From contig CAVNZM010000018.1 of assembly GCA_963693365.1 (NCBI GenBank), forward strand, positions 2,294,001 through 2,358,000: a DNA stretch of 64,000 nt, read 5' to 3'. This DNA is from Amoebidium appalachense (taxonomy: Eukaryota; Ichthyosporea). Shown here piece after piece: positions 44,925 to 55,562 of the stretch; within the stretch, counting starts at the first letter, position 1, and every line of letters begins with the position of its first letter. The notes beneath the pieces were generated by a model. That model made no database searches and was not told where the DNA came from. It worked only from the letters and a program-made list of their open reading frames with translations. A program made the position numbers and the translations under genes.

Positions 44925-46301
44925 ATGCCACCTGCAGACCTCGACGATGACTGCCTCACACACGTTTTGTCCTTTCTCCCCCTAAAACACCGTCTTTCAT
45001 GTTCCCTTGTGTCCAAGAGATGGCGCCATTTCGCGCGCACGGTTCCTTCTAACTTTACAGAACAAATGCCTGAACGAAGAAGAAACATCTCTCTGTCTGC
45101 GTTAAAGCGTGGCATAAACGCCTGGGGCAATGCAATCGTTTCCGTTAGTTTCCCACGGAACTTTGCCCAGGAGAGCGAAGATGTAGATATGGAAAGGGAA
45201 CTGAAAGAACGCAAGATTGTCCTCTCGCGCTGCAAAAACATTCAAACAGTAAAGATTAGCGGCTATGTGTGGCAGTTGGATGATTTTGCACAACACTGTC
45301 CAAACTTGAAAATCCTGCACCTATTACAACCCCAAGACAGTGAGGTAGACCTACACCCACTCACATCATGTACAAATCTCGAAACATTCGTTATCATCCA
45401 TGACCCATATGCACCCCGCCTGCGTGTCCATCAATACAAGGCGCTGGAATCACTTCCGAAACTGCGCGAATTGTGGCTGAAATGCCGCGTAGACTTCGTG
45501 GGCCTCGTGCACATCAGTAATCTGACGAACCTGGAAGTTCTGGACATTTCGCTTTCGGGCATCGATTCTACCCTCGAGCCCCTTTGGACCCTCACGAATT
45601 TGCGCGCACTGTCCTGCCCGCTGGTGCATATACAAGAAGACATCTCGTGTTGGCCGAAACTTGAGCGCATAAGCGGCTGGACGCTCCTCTCGGTAGAAGG
45701 TTGCGTTGATGACATCTCGTTTCTTCACACGGCGACAAACATCACCTCTCTCACCCTCCCGGTGACGGTTGATGAGGAGACCGATCCTACGCCCATATCC
45801 GCGTGCACGGAATTGACATCCATCACCATCCAATATTTGTGGTGTCATAGCCTCGACTATCTTAGCACATGTACGAAACTGCAGAAAATTCGCATAATAT
45901 GCGGAACGAGGGAAGTTGATATTACGCCCCTTGAAAACTGCAAGCAGCTAACATCGTGCCTGTTGGTGGGTGTAAGGCCGGTATTCATCCAACCGCTGCT
46001 CGAGTTGCCTTATTTGAAAGAGTTGTCATTTGGTGTTGCGGATGAGTCTCTTGCAGAATCCCTTGAGGAATTGACGACATGTGTGTCTCTGACCTCAATT
46101 AAAATCACGGTCATGTGCGGACCAGTGTGGGGAGAGGATCTACCGATTAACATTGGATGGATGTGCGAGTTGCCGAAGCTGAAGAGCGTAGCGCTGGCGG
46201 GGGCTTTTGCTATCGACAAGTATAAAGAGGAGAGGGAGAAGGTGAGGGAGGTGGTAGTTGGGAGGGGCGGAAAGGTGATGTTTGAATTAGGAGAGGGATG
46301 A
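44925..46301 (+). CDS. F-box and leucine-rich-repeat protein, intronless
   Basis: 458 residues. Residues about 3-45 form an F-box (LDDDCLTHVLSFLPLKHRLS, then CSLVSKRWRHFA), which in this family binds SKP1 in an SCF ubiquitin ligase. Residues about 100-440 are irregular leucine-rich repeats such as NLTNLEVLDISLSGI, TLTNLRALSCPL and LPYLKELSFGV, the usual substrate-binding part. The targets are unknown. The frame stops at 46301 with ELGEG. A 45-codon acidic frame (46291-46428) overlaps in the next phase and looks like the natural C-terminus, so the annotated end may be caused by a one-base error or a frameshift. The ATG follows AAAC, a reasonable context. The lack of introns is shared with the subtilisin gene only. 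Confidence 0.9.
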   Translation: MPPADLDDDCLTHVLSFLPLKHRLSCSLVSKRWRHFARTVPSNFTEQMPERRRNISLSALKRGINAWGNAIVSVSFPRNFAQESEDVDMERELKERKIVLSRCKNIQTVKISGYVWQLDDFAQHCPNLKILHLLQPQDSEVDLHPLTSCTNLETFVIIHDPYAPRLRVHQYKALESLPKLRELWLKCRVDFVGLVHISNLTNLEVLDISLSGIDSTLEPLWTLTNLRALSCPLVHIQEDISCWPKLERISGWTLLSVEGCVDDISFLHTATNITSLTLPVTVDEETDPTPISACTELTSITIQYLWCHSLDYLSTCTKLQKIRIICGTREVDITPLENCKQLTSCLLVGVRPVFIQPLLELPYLKELSFGVADESLAESLEELTTCVSLTSIKITVMCGPVWGEDLPINIGWMCELPKLKSVALAGAFAIDKYKEEREKVREVVVGRGGKVMFELGEG

Positions 46302-46428
46302 GGAGAATTCGAGTGATGGAGACGCACCGGAATGGTGGGATGAGGAAGGTTCTTATGAGGATGAGTGTGCTTCTGGGGATACGGAGGAAGAGGAGGAGGG
46401 TGAAGATGGGGTGGAGATGGAAGAGTAG
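46291..46428 (+). other. Out-of-frame acidic tail of the F-box protein
   Basis: In the +1 frame relative to the F-box ORF, and overlapping its last codons, there are 45 codons before TAG encoding a very acidic segment with DGDAPEWWDEEGSYEDE and then TEEEEEGEDG. Such composition is common at the C-termini of nuclear and SCF-associated proteins and is not expected by chance. A one-base change around 46270-46298 would join it to the main frame. Confidence 0.6.
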
Positions 46429-46844
46429 TTGTGACGATGAGAATTTGTTTAGCTCCTTTTAAATATTATAACTTTTTATTTTTAAAAACTTTTCTGGAAT
46501 TTTTCCATCATTAGCTTGCTGTGTATCGGGAGCTACTATGGCTTTTCTATCAAGTTGAAGGCAATATAGTGTGCTATGTGTATAAAACATCAGCAACATC
46601 TATAGTGTGGATAGGTTACAAACCAGTCTGCGTTTTTGTTAGTCGAGTAAGATTGATGTACAGTTTTAATAGATTATTAATATTTTCATTCGCTATAGGT
46701 ACGACTGTAACTTGTTGCGGGTATGGCGCAAAAATGTGTATACAGCAAACACGGACTCTATGCACACAAGAACACGCACGACACACATGTTCACATGCAC
46801 ATGCGTGTTCAAGTCCCCCCCCCCCCCCCCCCCCCCCCCGCCAT

Positions 46845-46896
<52 letters not shown>

Positions 46897-46977
46897 CAAC
46901 ACACCAACCTGCTCAGAGCATGGAAGTAGACGTGCTTCTCCTTGGTTGGGGGGGAGGGGGGTGGGAGAGGAGGAGAA

Positions 46978-47010
<33 letters not shown>

Positions 47011-47349
47011 GTTTAGGGGGGGGGAGGGGGGGGAGGGTATTATAGACATCGTTCACAGCTATGCGCTACGCTTTTGTACGATACTGCCTTTTTATACAAA
47101 CACTGCATAGATTGTCAAGTTTCGAGGACACGTTTTTTACTGTCATGTACTCAGACGATATGAAAACCGAGAGATTCCAGGTGTCTTTGGGGTGTGATTA
47201 GTAACCAGGTATATTACACGATGTTCGATGCCATGGCAAAGAAATATTGTCAACTGTAAATCTTGAGTGTAAAGTACACAAAAATCTACCTAAACCAAGC
47301 AAATGGCCGATCTATGAGTCCCCATTCTCCCCCCCCCCCCTCCCCCCCC

Positions 47350-47398
<49 letters not shown>

Positions 47399-48077
47399 GC
47401 GCACGCGCGCGTAGATATATGCCATGTGAATGGGTCTGAGTGCACGTGCGTGTGCATGCGTGCGTGTGTGTGTGCGTGCATGTATGTGTGGGTGTGTGGG
47501 TGTGTGGGTGTGTGTGGGTGTGTGTATGTGCTTGTGTGTGTACATGTGCATATGTGTGTGCCATGTATTAGTGTGAGTTTGTGATGCGTAATAGCGTGGA
47601 TATCCAGCCAACCTTTTTTTCAATTGAAGCGAGGCTGCTGAATCAGGTTCTTGGAATGAGCTGGCAATACAATCCTAAATACGTTTAGTTGTTCTCCAAA
47701 CATGCCCAAGTAGAATTACGTAAATGGCGGGTGGAGGGGGGCCCGAGTCGGTGGTTGGGGTGGGGAGGGGGGGGGGAAGGAAGTGTTGAACACGTACTCA
47801 AAATAAGGAAAATCAACTTGTACAACACAAAACCGAGATAGACAAAATTTAAACCGGTACCACGCATTTCGAAACCTTCTTTAACGTAACACCGTAAAAA
47901 ACCCCAGACGCCATTCTTACTATGCATAACATACATACAGTTTAGTATATGTATTAGTAATATCAGTTGCTGTCGCTAAAGGTACGCATAGTATCCACAT
48001 GAGTATACACTCCACATACGCCCCAGGACCCGTGAACCACGTGAAAATGAGCAGAATGAACTTGCTGTGAGCAGTCT

Positions 48078-48440
48078 TACTCTGCAAAAACAGAAATATT
48101 CTGCGAAAACAGGGTCATTGTTGAACAGGATCATTCCGGAAAAAAAACGATTTTATTCCGCAGACTTATTCTGCAAAAAACAGACTTATTCTGCAAAAAC
48201 AGAATTATTCCGCAGACTTATTCTGCAAATACAGACTTATTTTGCAAAAAAACGGAATTATTCTGCGAAATCAGGTTTATCCTGCAAAAACCGGCTATTC
48301 TGCAAAAACGGAATTATTCTGCACTCATTTGACTGACAAACTTTTGATGATTATTCTGCAAATCTTAAACAGAATTATTCCTCAAAAAGCGCAGTCATCC
48401 CCAGGCCCTGCTATTTCCAGAATTATTCTGCAAAAACAAT
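48078..48440 (+). repeat. Degenerate array of a TTCTGCAAAAACAGAA-like unit
   Basis: About 15-18 imperfect units with the core ATTATTCTGCAAAAACAGA. TTCTG and CAGAA are complementary, so single units can form a 5-bp stem with an A-rich loop. The short frames across it are repeat shadows. Confidence 0.8.
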
Positions 48441-48756
48441 TGCTAAATTACTTTGGAGAAATGAGCATTAAATAATTATCATCGGCAGAAAGCAGACTCG
48501 TTTTATAAATTAGCAGAATTATTCTATCCTGGGTGATTTACTGACCGGTGCGCCTGGGGCCTAGGCCGGTAGGACAATGTGCAATTACATCCAGTTGCTT
48601 CCTAAGTGTCCCGAACAGAATTTCCCTCAGGCCATATTTTATTAATGAGGATCTCGAAGGTTGTAGTTTGGCTTGGTAAACGGTAATTACAGTTCCGGAA
48701 AAACAGTTAGAGCGGCCACACAAGCTTAAGGGATTTTTGAATTTGAAATGGTTAGT

Positions 48757-48794
<38 letters not shown>

Positions 48795-48803
48795 GCCCCC
48801 CCC

Positions 48804-48860
<57 letters not shown>

Positions 48861-48915
48861 GAATACTCCTTTTTAGTGGACCATGATCACGTCCATGCTG
48901 GGGAGGGGGGAGGAT

Positions 48916-48951
<36 letters not shown>

Positions 48952-48956
48952 GATAC

Positions 48957-49205
48957 ATTCACGGTACTGATGTCACAAAGGGTTGGATTTATGGGAATAG
49001 CTAGCTACAGGGGCGCCAACAGACAAAATGCACCCCCTTCCCCCTCCCCGTTATCTAATTTCATTTGAGTGATCCCCCCAGCCTCGGAGGCCCCTAGAAT
49101 CTTAATCATTTTCTCAAAAAATCTAGTAACAATTATCATAAGTACAGATGTTAACTATGATAATCCTGAATGATCCCTGTCGGGCCGTAGAGGGAGGGAG
49201 GTGTG

Positions 49206-49282
<77 letters not shown>

Positions 49283-49289
49283 GGGGGAG

Positions 49290-49321
<32 letters not shown>

Positions 49322-49409
49322 ATTCACAGTACTTTTGTCACAAAGGGATGGGTTTATTTTTGTAGCTATAGAGGGGAACAGACAAAGCACAAAACGTCAC
49401 ACCCCCCCC
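48957..49409 (+). repeat. G-run-anchored repeat, two direct copies
   Basis: The copy at 48957-49035 begins ATTCACGGTACTGATGTCAC AAAGGG. The copy at 49322-49409 begins ATTCACAGTACTTTTGTCAC AAAGGG. Both follow a G run of more than 30 nt and a GT/CA array, and both end near ACAGACAAA before a C run. A weaker relative with ACAAAACGTCACA lies near 52980, also after a G run. Confidence 0.75.
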
Positions 49410-50358
49410 CAGAAAAAAAAAAATAAAAAAAAAATGCAAGCACACACGCACACAAAAACAAACATGCAAGAAGAATTTCACGAAGGGAGGATCTCGGGAA
49501 GAGGAATGACATCTAGTGATTCTCAGGAAACAATAATATTTATTATTTCATCCTGCACATGCAGGCACATAATACATTCTAAAATACATCCCTCAGGTTG
49601 CTCCCTTTCGGTGGCATAAAACACCACAACTACACCCCCCCCCCCCCCCCCCCCCTCCCCTCCCTCCCTCCCCCCTCAACAAACACACAATGCACCAACA
49701 CACACACATACCACAACACGCACACGCACAAATCACCACTGCTACCGACGACAACAAACAAGAAAAAAAAAAAAGGGAAAAAAAAAACAAAAACAAAAAA
49801 AAAAACCCGCTCACTCACACATGCCTACCAATCCGATACTTTTTCTTAGACTACATAGAAGAAGAAACCAAACAGTTATACCTGGCCTCATTTCACATCG
49901 AATTGATAATCGTTCCCGTCTCGCGCGTATCAAAAAGTGCAAGGAAAAGAAAACCAGGAGTCAAAAAGCTACAGTACTAATATTAGCATTGTATTAGAAA
50001 ATGGATAATCAACTATTCGCCCCACGGGACTGTTAACGAGAGTTCAGAGGGGCAAAAAAAAGCTAAACCAAACAAGTTATAAAGGGGGTTTCTTTTAGGC
50101 CGATAAATAGGCCCCTTTGGGTCAGGCCAAAATGATGCTTGACGCATATCTCGCCAATCACAACTTAGTAAATATCTTTCGGGTCGGATTCCTAAAAAAG
50201 CTTTCAACAGGCAACCAAACAGAAACTATCAAACAAAAACAACTATATATATATATAATGAACTTTATTTTAAACAGGGCATCAAACAGGGCTAAGAAGG
50301 GATACATGCATACAAAGGAAAACTTCCAAGAAGTTTCGCTCTACCCCACCTTTCCCTC

Positions 50359-50690
50359 CTATCCACTTCTCCCCACACCAACCCCAACGCCACCCATCCC
50401 CCCACCCATTCCTCCGCCCCCCATCCCCCCCATTCCACCACCACCCCCCATCCCTCCAGGCCCCCCCATATGACCCCCCTGTTGTTGTTGAATTTGCGGT
50501 GAGTGTGCGGGGTCCAACTTGTATCTTTGCCTAAATTTCTGGAGCCACCCGTTCGACGCTTTGAATGATTCGATCCCCATTTCGGCTGCGACGCTGCGTG
50601 CTTTGTCTTGGATGGCGGTGGTGGAGACGTGCATGTGAAGGTCACGACAGAGAACCACCCAGTCGCGCACTGACTTCTCCAGCTGTGTGT

Positions 50691-50741
<51 letters not shown>

Positions 50742-50766
50742 GGGGAAGGTGTGTGTACGTGTGTAC

Positions 50767-50797
<31 letters not shown>

Positions 50798-50891
50798 CAT
50801 ATAAGAATAACTGTGTTAGTATATTCTTTTATTCACCAAAAGCAAAAAGGGTGAGGGGAAGGGAGGGAGGAATGGGAGGGGTGGGAAGGCA

Positions 50892-50925
<34 letters not shown>

Positions 50926-51294
50926 GGGTGGCTGGGTTTGTTTAGAGGGCAGAAATGGAGAGGGGGGGGTATATGTGCATGTGTTTGTGTGTACACGTGC
51001 GCTTGTGAGCGTGTGGTTGTGGTGGTGGGTCAAAGAGCCCCCTCTTATAGGCAGAACTACGGGCCCCGTCGAACCAAGCAATCGGATACACGAAATGCTT
51101 GCACACTTCTTCCACCCACCAACCCCACATCCCCTAACACCTCCCCATCCTCTCCCTCCCTCTCTCTCTCCCTCCTGTTGCCCCCCCGCCCCCCTCCCCC
51201 CCCCCCCCCCCCCCCAAACACCCACACACACACGCCCCCCCCCCAAACACCCACCCACCCACCCACCCACCCACCCACACACGCACACACGCAC

Positions 51295-51334
<40 letters not shown>

Positions 51335-51590
51335 GCGGGTACGTAGCACCCCTCACCGAGTGTCTGTTTAAATCCGTCCCCCTGTCCCTCGCTGCTTCCA
51401 GCGTATCTCGACAGCGAATCAACTTGCTTACTGTGCTGAGATGCAGACCGTATTCGTTTGCAATGTCTCCGTGCGACACGCCTTCGTCCAACTTGCCCAA
51501 AACTTCGAATTTTTCTTGGAGGGAGAGGACCTTTTTGGCTTTGCGCGGACGTTCAGTGCCGCCACCTAGAGGCGCTGTGTGTGTTTGTGG

Positions 51591-51665
<75 letters not shown>

Positions 51666-54276
51666 GGTGTGTGTATGTGTCCGTGCGTAGCGGGCACGTT
51701 TGTTTTTGTGTGTACGTGAGCTGGCGAGTAAGCTGGGGTGTATTTGTGTGTGTATACGTGTTGGTGCGTTCTTGTACGCAGACTTGCACTACTCTCTCTC
51801 TCTCCCCCTCCCTCTTCTCTTTCTCTCTCTCCCCCTCCCCCTCCCTCTTCTCTTTCTCTCTCTCCCCCTCCCTCTTCTCTCTCTCCCCCTCCCCCTCCCT
51901 CTTCTCTTTCTCTCTCTCCCCCTCCCTCCTCTCTCTCTCCCCCTCCCCCTCCCTCTTCTCTTTCTCTCTCTCCCCCTCCCTCTTCTCCTTCTCTCTCTCC
52001 CCCTCCCTCTTCTCTCTCTCCCCCTTCCCCTCCCTCTTCTCTTTCTCTCTCTCCCCCTCCCCCTCCCTCTCTCTGTCTCCTTCACTCCTGCCACCTTCCA
52101 CTCTCACCATTGCCCTCTCTCGCACTCTTTCTCTGTTTACAAAAAGCTAAACCACGGAAAGAATATCTAACGAATATGATGGCTCGGTCTCTGCCAGTCT
52201 CCCACTTTTATTTTATTTTCGATAAATTGTTTCTATATATATCTTTTGGTTGGCAGGCCGGGGGGGGGGGGGGGGGGGGGGCTGCTTGCAGAACTATACC
52301 GGAAAAAAAAAAAAAAAAAAAAAAAGAGGAAAGAAAGAAAAGAAAAAAGGAAACACCACGTGAATACGCAGGGAGGAGGAATTCGGGCAGAGACTATCAT
52401 GGAAGGAGGTGCTTATGCCTTCACAAAAGAACGGGGGTGTTGACTCAAAAGGCATGCACCAAGGGGAAAGGGTGGGTGTGTGTGTGTGTGTGTGTGGGGA
52501 GGGGGGGGGGGGGGGGGGGGGGGGAGGGGGGGACTCACGTAGGGCGGTATGGGCGGGGCGCTTTCTCACAACGCTGACACGTTCGACTGTGTGAGAGAGA
52601 CAGAGGTAATCAGTTGAGTATGTTCCTGCAATTGCTTTCGATGCAAGTATGCCCGTGTATGTTCATGACCTTGACCTGGGAAAAATACCCCCCAAAACAC
52701 ACACACACATGTCACGCACGCACGCACGCACGCACGCACGCACGGACGGACGGACGCAAGCACGCACGCACGCACGCACACACACACACCTCCCTCACGT
52801 GCCCCTCTTTCCTCAAACACGCGCAGGCGTGCGCAGACACACAGGCACAGGAGCACAAGGCATGCGCGTACACACACACACACATACACAAGACAAGGGA
52901 AGAAGGGGGAGGGAGGGGGGGGGGGGGGGGGGGGATGTATGCATTAGAGGGTTGGAGATATGGAATTGCCACCCAAGGACAAAACGTCACAATACGAAAT
53001 CAAAACAAAGTTTAAAATGGGACAAAACAAAACGTGTGCAGGCAAAAGACATCTGAAAAGAGCCCATCATCAGGGGATTTCCTAACGGTGTTGAGAAGAA
53101 AAGAGGAACAGATGTCGAAAGAATAAAAGCAAGGAAGTCGCACAACACGACACAGACAAAAACAAAAGGGATTTAGAAGAAAAAAGGAATAGTAGTCAAG
53201 AGAAAGAAAAGCAATGAAGACAGAAACAGAAACGACACACCGAGCAGGAAGCAAAAATTGAACATGCAAGCAGAAGATATTTAAGTTTTATTCCCCATAA
53301 GTCCCATCCTATCCTCGTATCGGGGTATACCTATGTTTAGACGTTTAAAAAAAAAAACCGAAAATCGCACAAAAAAATCATATGAAAGAGAAGTAAAGAC
53401 AAGAAAATGGCGGAAGGAAGGAAGAAAGAAAGAAAGAACAAATCAGAAATCCAAATAAATAAAAATAAAATAAAATAAACAAAGAACATACCAAGGGTGC
53501 AGCCAGCAAAACTCACTATAAACTTCTTCGAATTGGTGTCCCAAACGAACGGACCCAGGGAGGGAGGGGAGGCGGGGGGGGGGGGGGGGGGGGGAGGGGG
53601 GGAGGGGGGAGGGAGGCTTACCCGGGAGTTGCACGGGGTCGTTTCTTTCCTCATGATGGCCAAAGTTGCACACAGTGAGAATCTCGTTGTTTTCCGCCAC
53701 ATCCCTAATCTGCAGTCCAAAAAAGGGTTAAGCTGGGCACAAATGGTGCATTCTATAACGTTAGACCTTCGTATGATGCATCGTATAACGTTAAACATGC
53801 TCGTATTATGCATCGTATAACGTTAAACATGCTCGAAGGTTGCACCCAGGGGTTTGTGCGCATCGTGCGCATGTGGGTTTCTGGAAAATGGCTGCTATAG
53901 ACACTCGCTGGAAGAGAGAGATGGTGGTGGCAGAAAACAAAAGAGGTTTGATTGGGTCGACAATGCCATCGGCCCATTAACATGTACAGGATCAGCAACA
54001 TGGCCTGCGACAAAAGAAGAATGCAGTGCGTGTGTGCGTGTGTGTTGTGGGCGGGGGTAGGGGGAAGGGGGGGTATATACAGAAAGAACCAACGACTTCG
54101 TGCAGCCCCCAACCCACCATCCCACCCCCATCATCAGATTTACGAGTGGAAAGAACGTCGAAGTGCAAATTTGGGATACCAACGAGGTATGAGGATGTGT
54201 GGAAACTTAGGTGTGAAGGAGGGGTACAAGAACATATCCATACAAGGACGAGAAGAAAGACCGGTGTCATGTTATC

Positions 54277-54310
<34 letters not shown>

Positions 54311-54897
54311 AGCCTTGTTCGGGATGATGCGGCAAACGTGGTTGAGATTTTTCGAGGGGTGCACACTTCATGTGCTGAGTTAGCTCTAACACAGGGAACA
54401 GTTAACCAAAGGCCAGTGGTTGTGTAAGTGAGCAGAAACCTCTAAATACAAGAGTAAAAAAAGAAGACTTACTCTTCCCACAGTTTTAACCAAAGGCACG
54501 ATGTCCACTTGCTTGTTTCAATGTTCCCGGACACAGCACATAAAAGAGGATGCCACCACGCAGACACCTTATCAGCGATGCGTAAACGATGTCCAATAGA
54601 GTAATAAAATTAGTGTAGCTGACTCGTAGTTCCTACACTTACAACAAAACACACAATTTCGACATTGTCCAATTGCATGGTTTCACATCTCCCTCGTACA
54701 CAGCACACAAAAGAGGAATCCACATGTTGACACACCTTATCCGTGAGACACAGACGAAACCCATTCGAAAGCACAACATGAGTAGCGCCTGTTGCGTTTG
54801 CTCTGCGCTGTGCCTCTTCCATTAGCCACCCTACGGTCGCATCCTCGGCAACGGGCACAATCACCCGGTCTTTTCCTACCACAACTTGAAGACGCAT
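50359..54897 (-). CDS. Ubiquitin-like (Par3/HAL-type) N-terminus joined to CENP-B DNA-binding region, 5 exons
   Basis: Minus-strand exons 54897-54736, 53709-53622, 52586-52539, 51574-51333 and 50682-50359 fit in phase and give 287 residues. Residues 1-83 resemble the Par3/histidine ammonia-lyase N-terminal fold: MRLQVVVGKDRVIVPV, TVGWLMEEAQRR, KIRDVAENNEILTV. Residues about 111-160 are a CENP-B N-terminal helix-turn-helix (KKVLSLQEKFEVLGKLDEG, GLHLSTVSKL). Residues 181-235 are the second CENP-B/Tc5 helix-turn-helix (LEKSVRDWVVLC, FKASNGWLQKFRQRYKL). The tail is Gln then Gly/Met-rich. No DDE transposase core follows, so this is probably a domesticated DNA-binding protein. Exons 1-2 and 4-5 are well supported by homology. 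The 48-nt exon 3 is chosen because it has a CACACAG acceptor, a GTGAGT donor and the only phase that links both halves. The two halves could still be separate genes. Confidence 0.65.
51592..51661 (+). repeat. (GT)n array in intron 3 of the CENP-B-type gene
   Basis: On the sense strand this is a CA array running almost into the exon 4 acceptor, which itself reads ACACACAG. Confidence 0.9.
51790..52076 (+). repeat. Pyrimidine-rich minisatellite of CTCTCTCCCCCTCCC units
   Basis: Units of roughly 25-35 nt alternate CTCTCTCTCCCCCTCCC and TCTTCTCTTT. On the sense strand of the surrounding gene it is a purine (GA) tract. Confidence 0.85.
53747..53839 (+). repeat. 31-bp tandem repeat, three imperfect copies
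   Basis: Copies contain GCATCGTATAACGTTAAACA TGCTCG. The second and third are nearly identical; the first is diverged. They lie in intron 1 of the CENP-B-type gene, about 40 nt from the exon 2 acceptor. Confidence 0.85.
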
Positions 54898-55531
54898 GTT
54901 GTTAAGGGTGAAAACGAAAAAGGGGGACTATTTAACAGGAAGAAAGGACTGAGAAAGGTAACAAAAAAAAAGGATATTACGCGTAAAAAGGAACAGGGAA
55001 TACTGAAATGATATATAGTTAAAGTATTAGAAAAGAAATATTATATGTTCCTTTCCTGTCACACAAAAGAGGGAAGAGGGGGCTATTTCGGAGGATTTCA
55101 CACGGAGGGAAGACAACGAGAAAACGCTTGAAACGGGTGACGTATGCGAGGGAAAAACGGTCGCTTCCTTACGTAAGCCTCACGTAGGCTCTACACCAAT
55201 CGAAATGGTCGATTCAAATCGAATTTTGCAGATCGAAACCTCGGGAATCAGCTGCGTGCATGCGCGGCCAACGTTAACCAGGCCAACAAAAAAACGTTCG
55301 AAATATTCTTGGCGGGAGCCGCCGGGCCGACGCGTAACGTTAACGTTACTTAGAAATGTGTAGTCATGTGTATGTTGTGGGTGTGTTCTTGAACACATTA
55401 ATAAAACGTGACAAGCTTGCAAGGGTACTGTAAATAACTGAGGGCCAGCTAGCTGCCGGTCCAATTGGTGCTCGTGTGTATGATATGTCCATGTGTGTGT
55501 GTGGATGTATGGGTGTTGGGGAAGGCCTGCG

Positions 55532-55562
<31 letters not shown>

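Larger units (their letters stand above)
46429..50358. other. Intergenic spacer with small repeats
   Basis: It contains CA arrays (46846-46893, 48806-48857), GT array (49211-49281), G runs near 46978, 48762 and 48917, a degenerate array (48078-48440), a G-run-anchored repeat pair (48957-49035 and 49322-49409) and A-rich stretches near 49760. No frame resembles a protein family. Confidence 0.65.

Noticed and set aside
48067-48475. Two frames rich in FCK/SAKT in the degenerate array
   Set aside because: They follow the repeat unit and have no domain character.
53480-53560. Minus-strand segment reading GPFVWDTNSKKFIVSFAG as an extra exon of the CENP-B-type gene
   Set aside because: No AG acceptor precedes it in the right phase, and skipping it gives consistent phase with the later exons.
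54138-54186. Plus-strand GKNVEVQIWDTNE, similar to the small-GTPase WDTAGQE region
   Set aside because: No P-loop exon upstream or further GTPase motifs downstream were found; the match is too short.
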